From: a virus
Direction: 5' to 3' (one strand)
IMG/VR virus record: IMGVR_UViG_3300034284_000417
Coordinates: 1-53,189 of that record
Length of the DNA stretch: 53,189 bases
Position numbers and translations under genes: made by a program. How positions within the stretch are numbered: the first letter of the stretch is position 1; every line of letters begins with the position of its first letter. The notes under the pieces were generated by a model, which saw only the letters and a list, made by a program, of their open reading frames with translations, was not told where the DNA came from and searched no databases. Shown one piece after another: positions 1 through 7,942 of this stretch.

Positions 1-181
1 TAGCACGTTTCATACCTCCGAAATCCCATACCCAGTTACGTTCGTCAAGTTCACCTTCGAACCATACTTTTAAACTTACTCCATAGCCGTGAAGGAATCT
101 GCAGTGTGTTCCTTCGGCTTTCCATTGACGGAATACTGTTGAGTAACCATCAAATACTTTTGTTGATCTAAATGTGCTCAT
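1..181 (-). CDS. queD: QueD / PTPS-like 6-carboxytetrahydropterin synthase, phage type (partial)
   Basis: Only the first 60 codons are present; the gene runs off the left edge. The start ATG (179-181) overlaps the stop of the upstream 91-aa gene (ATGA). The segment C-R-F-L-H-G-Y-G-V-S followed by WFEGELDERNWVWDFGGMK matches the family pattern C..LHGH...V.V.GEL....G.V.DF..LK. QueD makes 6-carboxytetrahydropterin from dihydroneopterin triphosphate, the second step toward preQ0. The conserved Cys is kept, but the HGH zinc pair reads HGY, and the earlier ligand His (AAH in E. coli QueD) is not found at its aligned place. With QueC at 6201-7076 this points to 7-deazaguanine synthesis. A pterin synthase of the wider PTPS family is the alternative. 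Confidence 0.8.
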   Translation of the reverse strand, partial: MSTFRSTKVFDGYSTVFRQWKAEGTHCRFLHGYGVSLKVWFEGELDERNWVWDFGGMKRA

Positions 182-453
182 ACTAATTCTTCAATAATAC
201 CGATTACTTCACTAAATATAAGAACGATTGCAGCTGCTACCAAATCAAAAGGAATGATTCCGTAGCCTACAATTCGAACGCCAGATTTAATAAAAGAAAT
301 AATTTGATGCCATTTTTGATCAGGCATCTTCTCCAAGTGCTTAAACTTGGTATCAATCTTAGAATTGGTCCCTTTTACCTTGTGGTAGAGTTCGGGATTG
401 ATAATACTGTCCTTAGGAAGGACCGGTTCAGTCAATAACTGCTTTTTTGCCAT
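178..453 (-). CDS. Small membrane protein, function unknown
   Basis: A 91-aa protein with a polar, lysine-rich N-terminal part (about residues 1-55) and a hydrophobic C-terminal part (about 58-88, with IVGYGIIPFDLVAAAIVLIF) that could form one transmembrane helix or a hairpin. Its stop overlaps the start of the queD-like gene by 4 nt, so the two are probably translated in series. I do not recognise the family. No catalytic motif is visible. Confidence 0.65.
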   Translation of the reverse strand: MAKKQLLTEPVLPKDSIINPELYHKVKGTNSKIDTKFKHLEKMPDQKWHQIISFIKSGVRIVGYGIIPFDLVAAAIVLIFSEVIGIIEELV

Positions 454-503
454 ATTAGTGTTTTTTTAAGGTGGTGCTACGACACCTATACAATATAAGA
501 ATA

Positions 504-525
504 AATAGTTGAATCTACAACTATT
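504..525 (-). terminator. Hairpin at the 3' end of the 62-aa gene
   Basis: Perfect 8-bp inverted repeat (AATAGTTG / CAACTATT, 6-nt loop) spanning the stop codon of the 62-aa gene. In coding sense it runs into CTATTTATTC, a one-base variant of the TATTTATA motif seen elsewhere. The U-tract is weak, so it is either a weak terminator or an RNA 3' end stabiliser. Confidence 0.4.
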
Positions 526-709
526 CGGCTGTTTTTACTATAAAGGCCTGTATATTATATGTTCCTTCTGAACCGCTAGCTTCAATAAAAGCATTAGCTT
601 CTTCTATAGAAGAAAAGGTGACTATATCTGTGTGATTTTTATTGATTTGACCATCTGATCCTATTGGCCAATCTTTTAAACTTAGTTGGTATATCGTATT
701 AGTTGACAT
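521..709 (-). CDS. Small hypothetical protein next to fibre genes
   Basis: A 62-aa soluble protein with no membrane segment or signal peptide. It contains the stretch VTFSSIEEANAFIEASG, resembling the F.(S/T).EEA..F(I/L) pattern of the 43-aa protein at 41740-41871, which also sits beside an adhesin gene. This may be a shared small fold, but the match is short. It follows the 228-aa gene by 11 nt and is probably co-transcribed with the fibre genes. Confidence 0.6.
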   Translation of the reverse strand: MSTNTIYQLSLKDWPIGSDGQINKNHTDIVTFSSIEEANAFIEASGSEGTYNIQAFIVKTAE

Positions 710-720
710 AGCTTGATTAT

Positions 721-1407
721 TTAAGACCAGTTAGTTGAGTGTAGTGTAATTCTTCTATCTGAGGAGTCTACAATTACGTGAGTAATTCCTGTGTAGTCTG
801 GGTATTTATCCGAAGCATATACGTTAGATGTCATAGTTACAGTGTTCTCGTAGGCATAGTTAGCAGTAGAAACTGTCCCGGTCCAACGAGTAGTCCATGC
901 AGCACCACTTGCCCAAACCGCTCTAGCTCTAAGACCTACTGGATTTTGCTGGGTAGTAATGAATGTAAAGCTAGCAAAGTTCATACCTGCTGTAGCTAAG
1001 GTTGTAGTATCTAAGTCTATTGTGGTGCTCACGCTATTGATATAAAACTCCCACAATCCTCCGTTTAACCTATCCCAACCTAATCCTGAAGTACTTCCTA
1101 TAACTTGGTTTCCTGCTCCTAAATAAATTCGTCTGCCACCTGAAAATATGTTAAAAGGGTACATAAACCCTATTCTACCTCCTGTTGTAGTTCCTAGTAC
1201 TGTCCCTGCTAGGTTATCCCAGTCTGTACTAGACATATAAGAAGCAGCAGCCGGACCTATAAAAGTAGAACCTGAGAAGTATGTATTATCTCTTAGAAAA
1301 GTATCGTTATTAAAGATACTAGTTCCGGTTGTAGTAGTTGCCAGGCTAGAAGAAAACTCAGCAGCTCCTATAGATGTTATACCTTCTGTTGCTTGAAATT
1401 TACCCAT
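721..1407 (-). CDS. Probable virion / fibre-associated protein
   Basis: A 228-aa protein rich in Ser, Thr, Gly and aromatic residues, with no membrane segment and a composition typical of extracellular beta-rich phage proteins. It starts 11 nt after the stop of the 1477-aa collagen-like fibre gene and is most likely in the same late transcript. It may be a fibre tip or accessory protein; no family-defining motif is visible. Confidence 0.6.
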   Translation of the reverse strand: MGKFQATEGITSIGAAEFSSSLATTTTGTSIFNNDTFLRDNTYFSGSTFIGPAAASYMSSTDWDNLAGTVLGTTTGGRIGFMYPFNIFSGGRRIYLGAGNQVIGSTSGLGWDRLNGGLWEFYINSVSTTIDLDTTTLATAGMNFASFTFITTQQNPVGLRARAVWASGAAWTTRWTGTVSTANYAYENTVTMTSNVYASDKYPDYTGITHVIVDSSDRRITLHSTNWS

Positions 1408-1418
1408 GTTGTTTTATA

Positions 1419-4400
1419 TTATATTTTCTTAAAGAGCTTATAATCTCCTATAATTCTACCACCTGAAAGGTAATTAGTTAACCTTATTTGAATATTACCG
1501 GCAGAGATAACACCAGTTAGTATATGAGAGGCATTTATAGATCCCAAATCTGGAGCTCCAGAATTAGTATAGAAAATACCACTACCGTTATCCCAATGAC
1601 AAATAAACCTTTGCGATCTAGTAAACGCATAAGATGAATCTGAGGTTGTGTAGTCTATTACTACTGAGTGGTATGTGGTTTGAGGGACAGTGAGAACTGT
1701 ATAGGTTGTAGGAGGAGAGTTAACCAGTGACGAGCGGGCGAAATATCCGTACTCTATCTCGTTATCAATACTGTATCCGTCATTTAATACCAGATAAGTC
1801 TTATCACTAACTCCACCGCTCCCACTAGGATTATATGCGTTAGTATCTACGCTTATTTTGGGAATGTACTGTACTTCATCTGTAGCACTATTCCAAGATA
1901 CTATATTAGAATTATCAGAAGTACTAGATAATTCAGCTCCTAAAGTACCGTTTACATCTACCTTAAAAGCTGGAGTAAATGTATCAATACCAATATTACC
2001 TGTAGAACCTGTAGCAAAAATTCTTACTTGACCAGCTCCATCTGATATAAAAATATTTGAATTTTGTGAAACATATCCTGTAGCAGCTCCACCAAACCCA
2101 CCAATTACAACATTATTATTACCTGTTGTAAAAGAAACTCCGGCGCTCCTACCTACAAAAGTATTCGTAATACCTGTAGTCACAAGTTCCCCCGCTTCAG
2201 TACCTAAAAAAGTATTATGAGTTCCAGTAGATACAGTTCTGCCTGCATCCGCACCTAAGAAAACATTATCGGCTCCACTAGATACACTACTACCGGCTAA
2301 ATTACCTATAGCTATATTATTAGATACGTTGCCTAAAAGAGTACTGAGAGTGCTAGTTCCTATAGCAATATTATTACCACCATCACTTGCAATTCCTCCA
2401 GCCATTGCATTATCTCCAATGGCTATATTTTTACCAGTACCTGCTGGGACAGTATTTCCTGCAATTAAAGCACTGTTACCAATAGCAATATCTTTATTAG
2501 ATCCCCCAGTTCCTAATGCATTATATCCTATAGCTACAGCTAGAGTATTTGTACTATCCCCAGTATTTCGCAAAGCACCATATCCTACTACAGTATTTTT
2601 AATACTTTCTACACTTTCACCAGCGGCTGGGAGCTCTAAAGTAAAAGCGCCTAAAGTAGTATTTTCTCTACCGTAGTTTGTTCTTTGAGAAAAATATCCT
2701 ACAGCTGTATTATAATTGCCTGAATTGTCTCCTAAAGTAAAGAAACCTAGGGCAGTACTGCCCGTTACAATGGGAGAACCTCCCCAAAGGTAAATTTGTC
2801 TATTAGGATCATCCCCAATAGATAATCTATTTAAGGTTGGATTATAAATAAAAGAGCTGGTAGCATATAATGTTTCACCTGTATTTCCCGAGGCATCAAT
2901 TAATAGACTTCTATACTCAACATCCCCTGTAGCATTAGCTATATCTACGCTTATAGCATTTGGGTTTGAAGGACCTTGAATTCCTTGAGTACCTTGAATA
3001 CCTGTTATACCTTGAATACCTTGAGTTGCAGTTCCAGTGGTACCTTGTGTACCCTGACCTCCGGTAATACCCTGGATTCCTTGAGTACCGTCGGTTCCTT
3101 GAGTGCCTGTTATTCCCTGTATGCCCTGTGTAGCAGTTCCGGTAGTGCCCTGTGTTCCTTGAATGCCTTGAGTAGCAGTTCCGATAGTACCTTGAATGCC
3201 TTGTATACCTTGTGTGGCAGTTCCGGTAGTGCCTTGTGTTCCCTGAATACCTTGAGTAGCGGAACCAGTAGTACCTTGTATTCCTTGAGTTGCAGTTCCT
3301 GTTGTGCCCTGGGTACCTTGTGTACCTTGAGTTGCAGTTCCAGTGGTACCTTGTGTTCCTTGAATGCCTTGAGTAGCGGAACCAGTAGTACCTTGTATAC
3401 CCTGGCTTCCAATAATGCCCTGGATGCCTTGAGTAGCAGTTCCAGTGGTACCTTGTGTTCCTTGAATACCTTGTGTAGCAGTTCCAGTGGTACCTTGTGT
3501 TCCCTGTATGCCCTGTGTAGCAGTTCCAGTAGTACCTTGAATACCTTGTGTAGCAGTTCCAGTGGTACCTTGTGTTCCTTGAATACCTTGTGTAGCAGTT
3601 CCAGTAGTACCTTGAATACCTTGTGTAGCAGTTCCAGTGGTACCTTGTGTTCCTTGAATACCTTGTGTAGCAGTTCCTGTAGTACCTTGAATGCCTTGGT
3701 TACCATCAATACCTTGAATACCCTGGGTTGCTGAACCTGTCGTTCCCTGAGTACCTTGGATGCCTTGTGTAGCAGTTCCGGTAGTACCTTGTGTTCCTTG
3801 AGTTCCAGCTCCGGTAATACCTTGAATACCTTGGGTACCATCGGTACCTTGTGCTCCGGTTATTCCTTGGATGCCTTGGGTTCCGGCTCCGGTAATACCC
3901 TGGATACCTTGAGTACCGTTGTTACCCTGAGTACCTGTTGTACCCTGAATACCTTGAGTACCTGCTCCGGTAATACCTTGTATGCCTTGAGTACCGTTAG
4001 TACCTTGAGTACCTTGAATACCTTGTAAGCCTGTACCAGTAATACCCTGTATACCTTGAGTTCCATCAGTACCTTGAGTACCTGTCGTGCCTTGAATACC
4101 TTGAGCTCCAGTAATACCTTGAATACCTTGAGTACCGTTGGTGCCCTGGGTGCCGGTAGTTCCCTGAACACCTTGAGGACCTGTGTCACCTTTATCTCCG
4201 GTAGTTATAAATGATATTGTTATATCTTCCAGATTGGTGAATGGAGAGGTAGCTGAAGAAGCCTGGTTTGTAATGTCTATAGTCCACCAACCTGTATTGT
4301 CTGTCAGGTTTGAAATCTGAAATAATAGATATTGAGTAGCGTCGGTACGATTAGCTATTCTAGCATAACCTTTAACTGTAGAGGTTACGCTGTCAATGGT

Positions 4401-5852
4401 TTGCATGAATGAGGAAATATCATTTCCAAAATCATCCAAATCATCAATATACATCTGCGTAGATGTATTTTCGTTAGAATTACTTAGTCTAATTTTTCCT
4501 TGCCCTGGATCTCCTGAAGTAGTAGTGGAGTCGAAAGTGTAGTCAAAGGTAGCTCCACCAAAAGAACCGTCGGTACCTTGTACACCTTGAACGCCCTGTA
4601 CGCCGTAAGTACCTTGTATACCTTGAGTACCCTGTGTGCCTGTAATACCTTGAATACCTTGAGTACCCTGTAGTCCGTCTGTACCCTGTACTCCGGTAAC
4701 ACCTTGAATGCCTTGAGTACCTGTTATACCCTGGGCTCCTTGAGTTCCTTGGGTGCCTTGAGTTCCTTGAGTTCCCTGGATGCCTGTAATACCTTGTACC
4801 CCCTGGGTGCCTGTTATACCTTGGATACCTTGTAAGCCGTCAGTGCCCTGAGTACCTGTTGTACCTTGTACCCCCTGGGTGCCGGTTATTCCTTGAATTC
4901 CTTGGATACCTTGAGTTCCCTGGGTACCTTGAGTACCCTGGGTACCTGTTATACCTTGAGTACCCTGGGTACCTGTTATACCTTGAATGCCCTGTAAGCC
5001 ATCGGTGCCCTGAGTACCTTGAGTACCCTGGGTTCCCTGGGTGCCGGTTATTCCTTGAATACCTTGAGTACCTGTTGTACCCTGTACGCCCTGAGCTCCT
5101 ACTATAGAAGTTCTTTTCTTTAAAGTTCCGTCTCCGGCAAGTACAACAAAGTCTGTAAGTGCGTTATCTGTTGCTACTGTAGAGACGTTCAGGGTACCTG
5201 TAACTCCTAAATCAGTGGAAGTTTTTAAACGTGAATTAGTATGATCCCAAGTAACAGATTGATTTGCGCCGGCGATTTGAATACCGGCTCCGTCTGCTTG
5301 AGCTGAGGTAGTAGATCCTGAGGCGACTGTGATGAGCTTATCCTCTACATTAAGTTCAGTAACCTGAAGCTCTGTTCTAGTTCCCTGTACTGTAAGGTCT
5401 CCTGTAAGTATTAGGTTTGCTGTCTGCAGAGTGTTTGAATCCGGATTATATACAATAGAGGAATCTGCTCTAAGATCTTGGTGACCTGAAGTAGCTTCTG
5501 CAAAAACTAAGTAGTAACCCTGGCTGCTACTAGTATTTGTAATATTGACTTTAGAAGCAGATGCTACATTAGTAACAGTAACATCGAATGTACTTCCATC
5601 TACTTTTTCAAAAGTAATTACACCTCCGGCAGCGGATGCCGATGCCATAAATGAGCCTGAATCTACATTTCCTCCGAAAGAGCTTAAGTCTACGGAATGA
5701 CTAACGCTACCGGTGGTGTAAAGTATGAGCGTGTTATTCGCAAAAGAACTAGAAATATAGAAAGATTCTAGATTGCTATCCATTTCAGTAAAGGTAAGCC
5801 TACTTCCTTTACCGGTATTTGTAGCAGTATTTTGCCTTAATATGATAGCCAT
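1419..5852 (-). CDS. Giant collagen-like tail fibre with YadA-head-like repeats
   Basis: A 1477-aa fibre. Order of domains: an N-terminal region (1-250) with beta-rich segments; a first Gly-X-Y collagen-like block (about 250-430); a non-collagen domain (about 430-550); a second collagen-like block (about 555-965) rich in GTQ, GIQ and GTT; a block of about ten repeats of the N-x-A-I-G-x-x-A type (about 1040-1260), as in the heads of trimeric autotransporters and phage fibres; and a beta-rich C-terminal domain (about 1300-1477). No S74 chaperone signature is seen at the C terminus, unlike the fibres at 48.3-53.2 kb. Collagen-like blocks normally trimerise, so a trimeric fibre is likely. X and Y positions are Thr, Gln and Ile rather than Pro. 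It is followed by a 228-aa protein that may cap or attach to it. Confidence 0.88.
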   Translation of the reverse strand: MAIILRQNTATNTGKGSRLTFTEMDSNLESFYISSSFANNTLILYTTGSVSHSVDLSSFGGNVDSGSFMASASAAGGVITFEKVDGSTFDVTVTNVASASKVNITNTSSSQGYYLVFAEATSGHQDLRADSSIVYNPDSNTLQTANLILTGDLTVQGTRTELQVTELNVEDKLITVASGSTTSAQADGAGIQIAGANQSVTWDHTNSRLKTSTDLGVTGTLNVSTVATDNALTDFVVLAGDGTLKKRTSIVGAQGVQGTTGTQGIQGITGTQGTQGTQGTQGTDGLQGIQGITGTQGTQGITGTQGTQGTQGTQGIQGIQGITGTQGVQGTTGTQGTDGLQGIQGITGTQGVQGITGIQGTQGTQGTQGTQGAQGITGTQGIQGVTGVQGTDGLQGTQGIQGITGTQGTQGIQGTYGVQGVQGVQGTDGSFGGATFDYTFDSTTTSGDPGQGKIRLSNSNENTSTQMYIDDLDDFGNDISSFMQTIDSVTSTVKGYARIANRTDATQYLLFQISNLTDNTGWWTIDITNQASSATSPFTNLEDITISFITTGDKGDTGPQGVQGTTGTQGTNGTQGIQGITGAQGIQGTTGTQGTDGTQGIQGITGTGLQGIQGTQGTNGTQGIQGITGAGTQGIQGTTGTQGNNGTQGIQGITGAGTQGIQGITGAQGTDGTQGIQGITGAGTQGTQGTTGTATQGIQGTQGTTGSATQGIQGIDGNQGIQGTTGTATQGIQGTQGTTGTATQGIQGTTGTATQGIQGTQGTTGTATQGIQGTTGTATQGIQGTQGTTGTATQGIQGTQGTTGTATQGIQGIIGSQGIQGTTGSATQGIQGTQGTTGTATQGTQGTQGTTGTATQGIQGTTGSATQGIQGTQGTTGTATQGIQGIQGTIGTATQGIQGTQGTTGTATQGIQGITGTQGTDGTQGIQGITGGQGTQGTTGTATQGIQGITGIQGTQGIQGPSNPNAISVDIANATGDVEYRSLLIDASGNTGETLYATSSFIYNPTLNRLSIGDDPNRQIYLWGGSPIVTGSTALGFFTLGDNSGNYNTAVGYFSQRTNYGRENTTLGAFTLELPAAGESVESIKNTVVGYGALRNTGDSTNTLAVAIGYNALGTGGSNKDIAIGNSALIAGNTVPAGTGKNIAIGDNAMAGGIASDGGNNIAIGTSTLSTLLGNVSNNIAIGNLAGSSVSSGADNVFLGADAGRTVSTGTHNTFLGTEAGELVTTGITNTFVGRSAGVSFTTGNNNVVIGGFGGAATGYVSQNSNIFISDGAGQVRIFATGSTGNIGIDTFTPAFKVDVNGTLGAELSSTSDNSNIVSWNSATDEVQYIPKISVDTNAYNPSGSGGVSDKTYLVLNDGYSIDNEIEYGYFARSSLVNSPPTTYTVLTVPQTTYHSVVIDYTTSDSSYAFTRSQRFICHWDNGSGIFYTNSGAPDLGSINASHILTGVISAGNIQIRLTNYLSGGRIIGDYKLFKKI
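2086..2725 (-). repeat. YadA-head-like repeats inside the giant fibre gene
   Basis: Coding repeats with the core N-x-A-I-G-x-x-A or N-T-x-x-G-x-x-A-G, recurring roughly every 15-30 residues. Such repeats form trimeric beta-rolls in YadA-type heads. Unlike the S74 fibres, these copies contain no cysteine. Confidence 0.8.
2971..4200 (-). repeat. Collagen-like coding repeat, block 2
   Basis: About 410 codons of Gly-X-Y triplets dominated by GTQ, GIQ, GTT and GTA. Copies of G-T-A-T-Q-G break the triplet register at regular intervals (four residues between glycines). Codons vary between copies, so the DNA is less repetitive than the protein. Confidence 0.92.
4573..5103 (-). repeat. Collagen-like coding repeat, block 1
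   Basis: About 175 codons of nearly uninterrupted Gly-X-Y triplets (GTQ, GIQ, GVQ, GLQ, GTD). Block 1 keeps the triplet register and lacks the TATQ interruptions of block 2. Confidence 0.9.
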
Positions 5853-5863
5853 TCTTTACTTAG

Positions 5864-6139
5864 TTAAAATTGCGGATCTAAATAATCTTCTTCTAGATAA
5901 TCTATAAACAGGTAGCGTTCTGGAGTACCGCTGTAAACGGTTCTTGGTATAAGATTAGTTCCGTTAACAGCGACATTATAAGTTTGGAAGACACTAGATA
6001 CTGGTTCGAGCTGTCGCATGAATACAACATCTGCTACCGTACCACGGGTTGCTACCATAGCTTCTAGGTAGCGTGGCTTAGGAGAACCTCCTAGGCGAGC
6101 TTCCTGCTGCTGTAGTAACTTTAGTAGTTTATCTGCCAT
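5864..6139 (-). CDS. Hypothetical protein before the giant fibre
   Basis: A 91-aa protein with a charged N-terminal helix (MADKLLKLLQQQEARLG) and a C-terminal acidic tail (DYLEEDYLDPQF). It begins a transcript that appears to include the 1477-aa fibre 11 nt downstream: a TATTTATA element lies 8 nt before the start and a hairpin just before that. It may be a structural linker or a fibre-assembly factor; the family is not recognised. Confidence 0.65.
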   Translation of the reverse strand: MADKLLKLLQQQEARLGGSPKPRYLEAMVATRGTVADVVFMRQLEPVSSVFQTYNVAVNGTNLIPRTVYSGTPERYLFIDYLEEDYLDPQF

Positions 6140-6147
6140 AACTTATA

Positions 6148-6155
6148 TATAAATA
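6148..6155 (-). promoter_or_regulatory. TATTTATA element (putative late promoter core)
   Basis: Exact 8-mer in coding sense, 8 nt before the start at 6139 and directly after the hairpin at 6161-6176. One of 13 identically oriented intergenic copies. Confidence 0.55.
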
Positions 6156-6160
6156 GGAAA

Positions 6161-6176
6161 GAGGGCAAATGCCCTC
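6161..6176 (-). terminator. Hairpin after queC
   Basis: Inverted repeat GAGGGC / GCCCTC with a 4-nt AAAT loop, followed in coding sense by TTTCC and the TATTTATA element. Probable terminator of the queC transcript, with a short U-tract. Confidence 0.6.
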
Positions 6177-6200
6177 CTCCTTCTTAGATATTACTACCTT

Positions 6201-7076
6201 TTACTTTGTATGCGATTCAAGTACTTTAGATACTTCGGTCACAACGTGCTCCCAGGTCACAGGGCCAGTCTCGTCAGCATAAGGTGCAGGATCAGGACGC
6301 CCTAGCTTGATAAATGCTTCAACTCGTTCTACTGAAGAAGCTGATTTGTAGTCTGAGTACCATTCGTATGCATTGGTTTCTTTGCGACTGTACCACTTAA
6401 TGGGTTTATAAGAGGTATTAGTGCGCTTATAGACTTCATCAAATTCAAGTCCTAGTTCCTCACATAACTTCTCTCCATCTTCTAAGATAGTAAACTTATT
6501 ACCTTCCAGGTAAGGAGTCCAATAAGATACCCGATCGTTATCCCAGTTACCCATACGAAACGCATGATCGTCGGCGTCGCGGAACTCCTGTCGGCAGTCT
6601 GGGTAGATGTCATGGTCTCCGGCATGGATACCGAGAGCGATGGAGCATTCTTCTTTTGTTTCATTTGCGATAGATAAAGCGATTGCCTGGGTGATTGAAC
6701 TGAAGATTTTATTTCGGTTAGGTACTACGGTAGCTTTCATGTTCTCGGCAGCATAGTGACCTTCCGGTACTTCATCACCTCCAGTTACTAGAGCCGAGTT
6801 TAGTAGTTGACTCAAGCCGTCAAGTTTAATTAACTGGTAGTTAACTTTAGGAAAGTGATGCATAATAACTTCAGCTACATCGCTTTTATACTTAGTCTCA
6901 TCAGCTCTAAGATTCAAATAGTTAACCAGGTCTTGAGCTCGTTCAAGCTCTACTCGGTGTTTTTGACCGTAGTCAAACGATACTGCTGTTACAGTATCAA
7001 ATTCACTCAATGCTCTAAGCAAGAGTGTTGAGGAATCCATTCCTCCAGATAACGAAACTACAACGTGTTTTGCCAT
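6201..7076 (-). CDS. queC: QueC-like 7-cyano-7-deazaguanine (preQ0) synthase
   Basis: QueC converts 7-carboxy-7-deazaguanine and ammonia, with ATP, into preQ0. The 291-aa protein has the PP-loop SGGMDSS at residues 9-15, FDYGQKHRVELE, VPNRN, and GIHAGDHDIYPDCRQEF, all diagnostic of the family, so the nucleotide and substrate core looks intact. The C-terminal zinc site is missing: where the family has CY.G and CG.C..C before the R..AF...G..DP segment, this protein has S-Y-K-P and a Y/S-rich stretch ending SVERVEAF. Its only cysteines lie outside that site. With the QueD-like gene this suggests phage DNA modification by a 7-deazaguanine, as in other phages with these genes. The transglycosylase that would insert the base is not in the window. 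Confidence 0.93.
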   Translation of the reverse strand: MAKHVVVSLSGGMDSSTLLLRALSEFDTVTAVSFDYGQKHRVELERAQDLVNYLNLRADETKYKSDVAEVIMHHFPKVNYQLIKLDGLSQLLNSALVTGGDEVPEGHYAAENMKATVVPNRNKIFSSITQAIALSIANETKEECSIALGIHAGDHDIYPDCRQEFRDADDHAFRMGNWDNDRVSYWTPYLEGNKFTILEDGEKLCEELGLEFDEVYKRTNTSYKPIKWYSRKETNAYEWYSDYKSASSVERVEAFIKLGRPDPAPYADETGPVTWEHVVTEVSKVLESHTK

Positions 7077-7134
7077 TTTAAATATAATTTATAACTGCCA
7101 GGTATTATAAGGGTATAGGCAAACCCTATAAATC

Positions 7135-7248
7135 TTAACTTCTGTGCTTACCTTGAGCTACCTCAACTAGAAACTTCACTACGTAAAATACGAGAAGTCC
7201 GCCAGCAGTAGCAGCCATGCCTTGGAGTAAATAAACTAGTGCTTCCAT
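7135..7248 (-). CDS. 37-aa single-span membrane peptide
   Basis: Sequence begins MEALVYLLQGMAATAGGLLV and has one hydrophobic segment (about residues 4-30) and a basic C terminus (QGKHRS). Its start lies inside the 3' end of the 47-aa gene (13-nt overlap), and a purine-rich AAAAAGGAT precedes the ATG. The overlap and the clear membrane segment favour a real gene. Function unknown. Confidence 0.5.
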   Translation of the reverse strand: MEALVYLLQGMAATAGGLLVFYVVKFLVEVAQGKHRS

Positions 7249-7379
7249 ATCCTTTTTAAGTTATACTTAATATACGAAATAACCGGCAAGGAGCCAACAC
7301 CCGTTGCTATAATATTAAATAGATTTAGGTGCCAGTGCTCACCGCAAAAGCCTAGGGTATGTTTAATAACTTCAACCAT
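7236..7379 (-). CDS. 47-aa membrane protein with CGEHWH motif
   Basis: A short protein with F-C-G-E-H-W-H-L-N near the N terminus (residues 11-19), a hydrophobic segment (about 20-37) and a basic tail. I recall similar small GEHWHPN-type membrane proteins in other marine phages, but this is from memory and not verified. It ends inside the start of the 37-aa gene, suggesting coupled translation. Confidence 0.5.
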   Translation of the reverse strand: MVEVIKHTLGFCGEHWHLNLFNIIATGVGSLPVISYIKYNLKRIWKH

Positions 7380-7381
7380 TC

Positions 7382-7627
7382 TTAAAATGCTTCGTCGTAG
7401 GTGGCCGGTCTAATGTTCTTGTTGTAAAGATAATTACCTTTTTCCGAATCTGCAACTTTGGGTTCAGGCTTGGGTGCTGATTTAATTTCTGCACCTTTAA
7501 GCATTTCGGGTTTGTTTTGGTATATCCAGTTTAGGTACCCGGGTGCTGTATCAAATACATCCCTAATGGTCCAGCCGGCGTATTTGCCGGATCTGAACTT
7601 AAAGTTTGGATTTAGTTTCTCCTTCAT
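7382..7627 (-). CDS. ExoX C-terminal-like / DUF3820-type small protein
   Basis: The 81-aa product contains F-R-S-G-K-Y-A-G-W-T-I-R-D-V followed by P-G-Y-L-N-W-I-Y-Q-N, the fold pattern (GKY.G.....V....P.YL.W) found as a C-terminal domain in exodeoxyribonuclease X-like proteins and as a stand-alone domain in phages. No nuclease catalytic residues accompany it, so it may bind DNA or partner an enzyme. The start at MKEKL (7627) is preferred over an upstream ATG at 7678, which would overlap the previous gene by 80 nt. Confidence 0.65.
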   Translation of the reverse strand: MKEKLNPNFKFRSGKYAGWTIRDVFDTAPGYLNWIYQNKPEMLKGAEIKSAPKPEPKVADSEKGNYLYNKNIRPATYDEAF

Positions 7628-7850
7628 CGTACATATCCTCTCCTTTGTAGTCTGGATGGAATTCCTCCATGTAGTCAATTCCTCTAACGTAGTGGTAGGC
7701 TAGAGAGAATACTAAGAAGAGTACTCCTGCAAGCAGTACAAAAATAAACTCTTGGAAGAATCCTTGTGTGATTGCTATTGCAGTTGTTATCATACCTAAG
7801 CTAAAGAATGTTAGGTACATGATTACGTAATGCCATTTATTTTCGTCCAT
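7599..7850 (-). CDS. 83-aa two-span membrane protein
   Basis: Two hydrophobic segments (about residues 8-30 and 35-55) followed by an acidic cytoplasmic-type tail (EEFHPDYKGEDMYDEGE). The start at MDENKW is chosen because its ATG overlaps the stop of the 29-aa peptide gene (TAATG). Possible holin-like or inner-membrane protein, but nothing specific identifies it. Confidence 0.6.
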   Translation of the reverse strand: MDENKWHYVIMYLTFFSLGMITTAIAITQGFFQEFIFVLLAGVLFLVFSLAYHYVRGIDYMEEFHPDYKGEDMYDEGETKSKL

Positions 7851-7939
7851 TATCCTAAGTCCCAACTAAAGTGATGAAAAATATTTGCTAAAAAGAATAA
7901 TGCAAATAAAATAAGAAATCCTGCTTTTAACCATTCCAT
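7850..7939 (-). CDS. 29-aa membrane peptide
   Basis: M-E-W-L-K then a hydrophobic stretch (GFLILFALFFLANIF) and a short polar tail. The stop TAA shares its last base with the ATG of the 83-aa gene. The overlap and a complete membrane span support a real micro-gene; function unknown. Confidence 0.45.
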   Translation of the reverse strand: MEWLKAGFLILFALFFLANIFHHFSWDLG

Positions 7940-7942
7940 AAT

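Noticed and set aside
2850-2857. TATAAATA within the giant fibre gene
   Set aside because: It lies inside coding sequence (I-Y-N codons), away from any start, and is an expected chance match; it was left out of the count of intergenic motifs.
2976-4028. Open frames on the plus strand opposite the collagen-like repeats, full of Ser, Cys, Leu and Thr (for example 2976-3734)
   Set aside because: They are antisense reflections of the Gly-X-Y codons, which yield stop-free repeats in several frames. The same happens at 51844-52257 and 4859-5107.
3110-4189. Minus-strand frames rich in KVFKV, LELLHKV and similar (3110-3841, 3860-4189, 52824-53171)
   Set aside because: They are the +1 frame of the collagen-like repeat. 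No plausible start and no homologous layout; the Gly-X-Y frame is clearly the coding one.
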